This document shows, piece by piece, positions 51,101 to 60,300 of a stretch of 64,000 nt of DNA. Below the pieces are notes generated by a model. The model searched no databases. It was given only the letters and a program-made list of their open reading frames with translations, and was not told the origin of the DNA. Where the stretch lies: assembly GCA_025084515.1 (NCBI GenBank), contig JAJAGP010000762.1, positions 1 through 64,000 of the forward strand, in the 5' to 3' direction. The first letter of the stretch is position 1, and each line of letters opens with the position of its first letter. The DNA comes from Ancistrus triradiatus (lineage: Eukaryota; Chordata; Actinopteri; Siluriformes; Loricariidae). The position numbers and the translations under genes were made by a program.

Positions 51101-54100
51101 AAAATCTGGTCAAATTCAAACAGGTTTTGCATCTGTATTAGAACTGCCATGAATATGATTTCTGTCATACCTTGATGTTTCGTTTTTTACATTCTGTCGT
51201 GCACATTTAACTTTTGGTTCTACAGTGTGTGTGACTGTTAATGTGTGCTTGTAACTGAAGAACCACGGTGGTGTGCATGTCCTTCAGGTAGTGATATGTG
51301 TAACAGTTTAGGCTTCGGATGCTGTGTATATGGTAGTGTTCCACTCGTGTGTTCAGCAGTATCTCTGACGCATTACGCATCTTTTGCATGCAGTTTTCTT
51401 GTGAAAAAACCCTTTACATTTACACTACAGCAGCACAAAAACACTATTTCACTATGGCATATACTTGTACTGCATACTTACATATAAATTACATATAAAT
51501 TACATATGAAGGCTGCATTTACTTGAATAATACAAGGTGTAAAAAACAGCTAGTTCCATGTTGGCTATGCTGCAAAGTTCCAGGTTGCTTGCACTTCTCA
51601 CAGAATGAAGTTACCTCTGTCCATATTGTCACTGTTGGCATTTCCTCTGGACAGGAGCTGATGCTGGAGACTCTCGATCTCAGAATCTCTCGAGGACAGG
51701 AGCTGATGAAGCTCAGAGAGCTCCGTCTGCAAAAAGGCAGTGTACTGTTAGTCAAACTGCTCCAACAAACACTGTACTGTCCACAAAGGGTCCAAACACG
51801 GGGATCAAGCACTGGTGGATATGGGATGAGCCTCACAGTGGATACTGACAGACCATAATATGGCACTAGTGAGCACATTAAGCATCACCCACAGAGATCT
51901 GACATAACAGGGAACATCTTACTGTATGAAATGTGACAGCTACATACAGATTAGACACATCAAGCAATAACTGAGAGAGAGTCAACAGAGGCTGGACAAG
52001 AGCACAGGCGATTGCTGGAAGACTACATAGGAAGCCCGACGTGGGGACAGTGTGTTCAAAAACCCATTTGAAGCCCCCAACACAGAGATAAATAGACGCT
52101 CACTGAAGCCCGTGTGCCTCTGGGTGTCTACTGCATAGTCGTGTACTCGCTGAAAGTATATGTAAGTATAATGAAAGCATAATTCAAACCACGTCTGAGC
52201 GCACATCTTTTATCGATTCTGGTTCTTATCAATTTCAAGTTTCGATTCCACATTGGTGAAATGAATGTGCCAAATGTTTAGGTATAAAGAATATCTTTAA
52301 CCACGTTAAGCTTTGTTCACATTAACGTTTTAGACTCTGCAGGCTAATGCAGCATTTGAGCCAGGAGACCTGGTACACTGCTGAAGCTCAACATCATGCT
52401 GCAAATGTTTTTCCATGCTGGAGGTGCAACCTCCTTTATAGCAGATTAAATTTCCATGTACACTGCATTTAGGCGTTTCGTTTTCTCTCAATGCTTCTGA
52501 GCTTTTTAATGCTCCAGTGGAGTGTATCAAAACAAAACTACCTGATGACGTATGTGATTACACGACACACTAGTCCTGGCAGATAGGTTCCTCCTTAATA
52601 CAGACGTATTTTTGTACTAGTCATGGTCATGTATTTGAAGCATAAAATGTGTTAGTAGAAACCAATAAGTGGAACCAAAATTAATTTTACTTGGGACTGT
52701 GGTGGGCTAGAGGTTAAGGTACAGGACTATGGACCAGAACATCCAGGTTTCAAAGCCCACTTCTACCAGGCTGCCACTGTTGGGACCTTGAGCAATTGCT
52801 TGGATTGGAAGTATGTATCAGTTGTAAGTCCCCCTTTATAAGGGCGTCTGCTAAATGACAAATGTAACTAGAGAGGTGCATTTCCTGAAGAAAATGCGAG
52901 TGTGATTGCCACTCTGCAATGTCCGACCCTTAGTGTACCTCATGGGCCCAAAGGGCATCACATCAAACCAGGGTGCCCCCGGGACCAAGCCTGCTGAATT
53001 TCGTGACAGTAGGTAAAAAAACTGACTTAGTTACGGTCATTGGCCTGCCAGGGGACCCAGTGCCCAGCCGTGGTCCACAGGGGCCCCATGGGCATCACAT
53101 GTCACCTCAGATTGCACCCGGGACCAAGCTTGCTGAATTTTGTGGCCGTAGGTCAAAAACTGACTGATTTATGATTCGTTAACTTTGGGCCCATTCATTT
53201 CCTATGGGAAAATTTGGGACTTTACAGGGGCCCCTTTGGGGCCCCCCAAAGTCCGACCGGAAAGCCCTATACAAGCACACCATTCCCGACACGACTGGAC
53301 GCAATGGCACCGGAACGGGGTCGATATCTGGAAAGCTGCGGCAGTTGATACGCGTCGAAAATTTCAGAATGTTCAGAATCGGATAACAATAGTATGATCG
53401 CCTATATAGGCGATCACACTAATTTAACGGGGACCCAGCTCTTGGAGTTCTGGAACTGGTTCTGAATCAGAACTGAGAGATATATTGGAACAGAGCTATA
53501 TTTGTTTTAATACCCATTTGTGAAATTTGAAAGCTCATCCACCATACGGTTGGATTATTTTATGCATTCAATACTGGAATTAACTCTACTGTACATACAG
53601 TAACTCCACTCCTAACACAGGGTGGCTCTGTGGTTAAGGATCTGGACTCCTAATGGGAAGGTTGCCAGTCTGTTGGACCCTTAAGCAGGCCCTTAATCTT
53701 CAACTGCTCAACTCAAGTGTATGTCACTCTAGATAATGATCATTCTGGAGCACACAAAACCATCCTTCTCATTCTTCAGGATGAACCAATGAACATGGGA
53801 CCCTGAAAACCAGAGACGTCAAAGTCTGGGTCACATACACGCTCTCTTCTTTATAAACGCTTATCTAAGCCTCAGTCAGGTCTTAAATCAGACAGAACAA
53901 CTGGAGTATACTGTGCCTATCATTAGATCCTGCTCAGCAAATAGCACAGGCTAATTGTGCACTGTCTCTTCAAGTCAACGTCAAGAGTTCTGCCCTCTCC
54001 CTAAACCTGCAAACACACACAGTTTTGGACCATTTGACCATTTTCCACTGACAACCCTTTATCATACTTGGATTTCTGCAGTTACCTGATTATTCAAGTG

Positions 54101-54279
54101 GTCACATTTACAGTATACTCCGATCTAGAAATCCCAATAAAGAGAGGTGGATTTGATTAGAGAGCTGCTCAGATTATTGGAATGTCAGAGTACAGTTTCT
54201 GCTGAATGTGTATTCATGTGAATTATTGGATTCTGATCATAAAGTCGAAGTCGGGGTATTATATATACATAAATATATT

Positions 54280-54327
<48 letters not shown>

Positions 54328-57300
54328 GCAAATGACCTCAATCTCCCCCACATGAACCATGGTTGAGCCGTGAGTTTCTCATCCATTAAGCATGACAGTG
54401 CTGGAAACCAACAATGAACAACATAAAAGAGGACACTCCTGGACTCCATTACCCAGAAGCCCTGATATCAGCGTGTGTGATCCGTCGCGTTTGGACAGTA
54501 CAAGGTGATACAACACAAACAACAACAAGGGGAGCACAGGGCTGCAGTGTACAGGAGCTAAGAAATGAAGGAGAGGACTTTCTCAAATGAGCTCTTCTCA
54601 TCGTTCTAACATGTAACCAGAGGCAAATCTGTAAAAAGTTGGTGGCTTTGTGCCGGGAGCTCCTTCATTCCCTTTGTGGATCTAGTGAAGCCTCACCTAT
54701 GAGGCAGTGGGTCTGTCTGAAGACTTAGGCACTGACTATGAGGGCAGCTTTTAAGTAGCATCCATCCTCATAAGGCATATTCCTGGGATGCTCTAGTTAG
54801 AGAGTGATTGTGTCATGGCTTGTTCCCACCCTGCTGCTTCTGTGATATGTCAACGAGTCCTCCATATTAGTCCAGGCAAGACTGGCTTGTAAACAGTCAG
54901 TGGAGGAGCTGCATTTTTTCTGGTTAAAATGCACAATAACCTAATTATATGAGTAATTTTTATTTTCAAGTGTTTTTGATCTAATTAAGGTATCTCAGTA
55001 GGCAGCATTTTTAAGGTAACTAAGAATAGGACTAGGACTTTAGATTCCAGGAGTGAGAACTGTGTTTAGTGATTCGAGAGCCGGTACGAGCCAGTGGCTA
55101 TGCAGCTGAGGACCTGTCCTTCATGTTCTCCTCCCTGGTAATGAAGGGACAGGGGAAAGGAAGACGAGTAAGCACCTGAGCGGCCCGACAGCGCTCCTCC
55201 CAGCGCTGCTTCTCGACCTGAGTTTGCTCGACTGTGAGCTTCAGGCTCGAGAGCTTGGTCATAAGCGACTGGTAACACACATGGAGAGAGTAAGAAATAG
55301 AGAGCTGGAGAGAAAGAGAGAGAAAGATGGAGATAGGGAAAGCGTGAGACAGCTATAGGGTGAAAGAGAGTGAGAATAATAAAGACAGAGATCAAACTGT
55401 GGGCAAGCTACATGGCCAAAAGTATGAGGGCACCCCTGAGAATTAGTAGATTCTGTTATTTCAGTCACAAACATTCCGGTAGTGATGGCTCAACGCTAAA
55501 GGCTCTAGATTACTAATCATGTTCAAATCCATCAAGCTGCCACTGATGTTAACGATCCCTTAACCCTCACCTGCCCAGCTCAGTTGTAAGCACAATAATG
55601 CATCTCCAAACCAACCACAAGCAATAGAAAGTGTCATATGGAGTACTCAATGACTTTAAACATGGCACGGCCATATGGTGCCACCTTTCCGACAAGTCAG
55701 CTCATCAGATTCCAGCCCTGTTGCTGTCCTGTTCAAATGGAAATGCTCTTGTTGTGAAATTCAATCCTGTGGAAGCTTTGAAGCATATGGACTGCTAATC
55801 GTTTTGGAAGCAATGTTCAGGGGCCACAAACTTTTGGCCATATTGTGTACACGCGACTTAATATACACACTCACTGATCACTTTCTTAGGTTCACCTCCT
55901 TGATCATACACTCACTCTCCATTTGATCAGTTCCACTTACCATATTGGAGCACTTTGTAGTTCTACAATTACAGACTGTAGTCCATCTGTTCTCTACACA
56001 CTTTTATTCCCCTTTAACCTGTTCTCTAATGGTCCAGACCCCCCACAGGACCACCAAAGATCAGATCTTATTTGGGTGGTGGATCATTCTCAGCACTGCA
56101 GTAACACTGATCTGGTGTGTTAGTGTGTGTTGTGCTGGTACGAGTGGACACTGTTGGAGTTTACACCTCAGTGTTACTGCTGGACTGAAAACAGTCCACT
56201 AACCAAAACTGTCCAGCCACCAGCATCCTGTAGAGGATGACTAACCAAAACTCTACAACAACAGAAGAGCTACAAGGTGGAGCGGTAAGGTAGGTGCTTC
56301 TAATAGAGTGCAGGTGTTTAAAAACTCCAGCAGCACTGCTGTGTCTGGTCCACTTGTACCAGCACAACACACTCTAACACACCACATTTACATGTACAGC
56401 ATTTAGCAGACGCCCTTATCCAGAGCGACTTACAGTTGGTACAGTTAAGGGTCTTGCTCAAGGACCCAACAGTGGCAGCTTGGCAGAGGTGGGATTTGAA
56501 CCCTGGACCTTTTGGTCCATAGTCCAGTACTTTAACCGCTAGGCCACCACCACCACACCAGTATCACATCAGTGCTCAGAATGATCCACCACCCAAATAG
56601 TACCTACTCTGTGTTGGTCCAGCCCATTAGGGAACAGAGTACAGTATGGCATGGACTACAGTCTGTAATTGCAGAACTACAAAGTTTCTATATGATAAGG
56701 GGAACTGATAAAATGGCAATGAGAGTAGATATAAGGAAGTGTACCTAATAAAGTGACTGGTGAGTGCATATAACGTGCCAAGCAGATTAAGTCCAGTGCA
56801 GCACAGAAGCACTTTATCCATTTTCTATGAAGGTAAGCAGAAGGTGAAGAGGTTTGGCAGAAGACGTACCTTGGTGGCCTTCAGCTTTCTCTCGTACTGT
56901 GACTTCTCTTTCTCCAGCTCGTCCACTTTTGCCTTCAACGACCGCAGCTCGTTTAGCAGAGCCTGCTAACAACACAGCATAGAGAGGAAAAAATGCGTAA
57001 GCAACACTTACCAGTGATAGACGACAACAAAGGACGGGAAAGAGCGTTAATAGGCCTTGCAGGTCTCAGGGTGGTTAATAAGCTCCAAGTCAATACTCTG
57101 TATTAATCATGACGATGCCACCACCTTAAAAGAAACCAGACTTCCACCAAGGTGTTTCTTTCCGCTAGAATAAGAGGAAATGAAAACACGACCGACAGGA
57201 AATACACCAGTAAGAAATCCAAGACTCATTTCCAGTCAGCCCCCCAGCTGAGCCCACTCCACACTACTTGCAGTTAATGGAAATCCTGAAACACCGCAAA

Positions 57301-60300
57301 CACTATTAGTCAGTAACCCAAAAGTCTAGTGATGGCTCAGGTTCCTCCAGCGTACCACTACACCAGTTTATCAGGCACACCTAACTTGTACCAGTGCTCA
57401 CCAACCAAATTATCACTGTGGAGAAGATGATGCATTGAATGAGAGGAATGTGTTCACCTTAGAAAAATGGTTGTCTAACAGTAATATACTTCCATAATAG
57501 GTATACCTACTATATAAGAGTCTGTGTACAAGATAGGAGTGCCGAATAAACTACTGTATCTGCTAAAATGTATGGCAATGGAGGAGTGTAGATCATGGTC
57601 GACGCCCTTTATCTCCAAAAATCCTCTCAACACCCACTGAGTTAGTGAGACATCCAGTAATGCAGGAACACCAGCCTCCCCAAACCAGGTCATGCCATTC
57701 TGTGCTGAACAATGGAAGCCAAGAGGATACCCTGTGAGAAAAGTCTGTTAATGTTAGTGTGGGGTCCGGTGAGGGAGGCAGGGGAGGAAATTAGGCTGTG
57801 GAGTGAGATGTGTAGTGAATCCCAGGGCAGAAGGAAGGCCTACGTTGTCTCCTTCAGCTCTACAGGGGCTGCTGCAGTCCTCGCTATCTGACGAGCACAA
57901 GCCCCCGTCAGGGCCACCATCGAAGCCGGTGCGGGCATCACGTTCGACGTGAACCGCGTCTTCTGCTCTGCCCTCGAGGGCCCTCTGCTCCTGGATGCGC
58001 GTGGTGATCTCCTGCTGGAACTTGCGCATCTGCGCCTGAAGCTCGCTGATCACATTAACCACACACTGACACACAGAGAAACAGATGGGAGGAATCAAAG
58101 ATGAGGACGGGAGCAGGGAAGGAAGGAAGGACAGATGGTGATGCTGTTTAAAAAGAAGCAGATTCAGTGAAAGGTCTTGGAGTATCTGGTTAGCCACAAA
58201 TCCACTGTCTCACTGTTGTAGATGCACCGATTTCTATTCTTTTGGCCGTTTACAGCATTTAGCAGACACCCTTATCCAGACCAACTTACAATTGATACAG
58301 TCTTACAATCCCAGCAATTGTGGGTTAAGGGCCTTGCTCAAGGACCCAACAGTGGCAGCTTGGCAGAGATGGGATTTGAACCCTGGACCTTGTGGTCCAG
58401 AGTCCAGTACCTTAACCGCTAGGCCACCGCAGTCCCACGGCTAAACAGACAGTAGGACAAGTTTAGCACCAAGGAGGCCAAGGTTCAATTCGGTTGGCTC
58501 ACATACCAGACAGACAGAAGAAGTCTGGCCTTCTAGACAGAGAACGTTTCATATGATATCTCTGCAGGATAATGAAGACGATGATAAGACCCACGTTCCA
58601 CACCTAAATTTAGCCCATGCACTCAGCAGCCTGACGTCTCAGGGACGTGTGGCACACAGCGGATGGATTTCTGGCATTTCTGGATTTCTGTGGGGATTCA
58701 ACAAATGCACGGGGGGTTTACATTACTGCGGTGCCGAGATTTAATGGTCTCAATTTGTGCAGGTGTAAATTACATACACCGGTGGTCAAGGAGGACTGAC
58801 ACAGCATCCTGGTGTTTAGTCACTGGTTGGAGGTTTCTACGCCCATTGTGTGGGTGTAAGGTGGTTATTAGAGTGGTTGCCACACACCATAATAACTGCA
58901 TGCAGTTCAATATATAGTCTAAAGCTGATATGTATTAATAATCCAGCAGCGTCATGCTGATTTGTGAATTCTTTTGACATCCAGTACAAACACACAAGCA
59001 CAACCTGAAAGCAACTTCATACTGGTTTCTGGTGTATCACTTATTTTCTGTGCTGTCCTTCACCATGAAATATGACCTTCTACTCACTTTTGAGTCTTCT
59101 GCATGTATCAGTCAAAATCAGTGTGGTGTTCTATGTATTGTTGGAGTTGCTCCAATTTATCATTTGAAAATACTTTTAATTTTAAAAATAAAAAAACTCC
59201 AAAAGAAACGCTTTGATGAAGAGATTCAAACTCTCAATGAAATCGATTATGTCACCCCAGACCACTCCGCCACTCTGTGTCTGTGAGACTCAGTGGCCTG
59301 TTGCATATTCTGCTACCACAAACCACATGTGGCCAAAAGTATTGGGACACAAACCATAAGTGGACAAAAGTACTGGGACACAAACCCACAGGTGACCAAA
59401 AGTATTGGGACACAAACCCACAAGTGCCCAAAAGTATTGGGACACAAACCCACAGGTGCCCAAAAGTATTGGGACACAAACCCACAGGTGCCCAAAGGTA
59501 TTGGGACACAAACCCACATGTGGTCAGAAGTATTGGGACACAAACCCACAGGTGTCCAAAAGTACTGGGACACAAACCCACAGATGGTCAAAAGTACTGG
59601 GACACAAACACATGGCCAAAAGTATAGGGACACAAACCACATGTGGCCAAAATTACTGGGACACAAACCCACAGGTGGATGAAAGTATTGGGACACAAAC
59701 CTACAGGTGGACAAAAATATTGGGACACAAACCCACAGGTGTCCAAAAGTACTGGGACACAAACCTACAGGTGGACAAAAGTACTGGGACACAAACCCAC
59801 AGGTGGACAAAAGTACTGGGACACAAACCCACAGGTGGATGAAAGTATTGGGACACAAACCCACAGGTGACCAAAAGTATTGGGACACAAACCCACAGAT
59901 GCTCAAAAGTACTGGGACACAAACACGTGGCCAAAAGTATAGGGACACAAACCACATGTGGCCAAAAGTACTGGGACACAAACTCACAGGTTGCTGAAAG
60001 TGTTGGGACACAAACCCACAGGTGCTCAAACGTGCTGGGACACACACATGTGGCCTAAGGTATTGAGACACAAACCCACTGGTGGTCAGAAGTACTGGGA
60101 CACAAACCCACATGTGACTAAAAGTACTGAGACACAAATCCACATTCTTTCTACATGACAGATTTCAAGCACTGTTGAAGTTCCTTCAGGAAATGCATAT
60201 CTAGTTTATTTTAGTTGTTTACTTAGAATTATTATTATTATTTATTTTCTTTTAATTGTCATTTACCTAATTGTTGAATATGATTTTATTGTTGCTATTA

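Noticed and set aside
59313..60143. 276-residue minus-strand open frame of repeated CVPVLL/GFVSQYF units, plus similar plus-strand frames
   Set aside because: Both strands and several frames are open because the 32-bp repeat has few stop codons. The 'proteins' are translations of a minisatellite.
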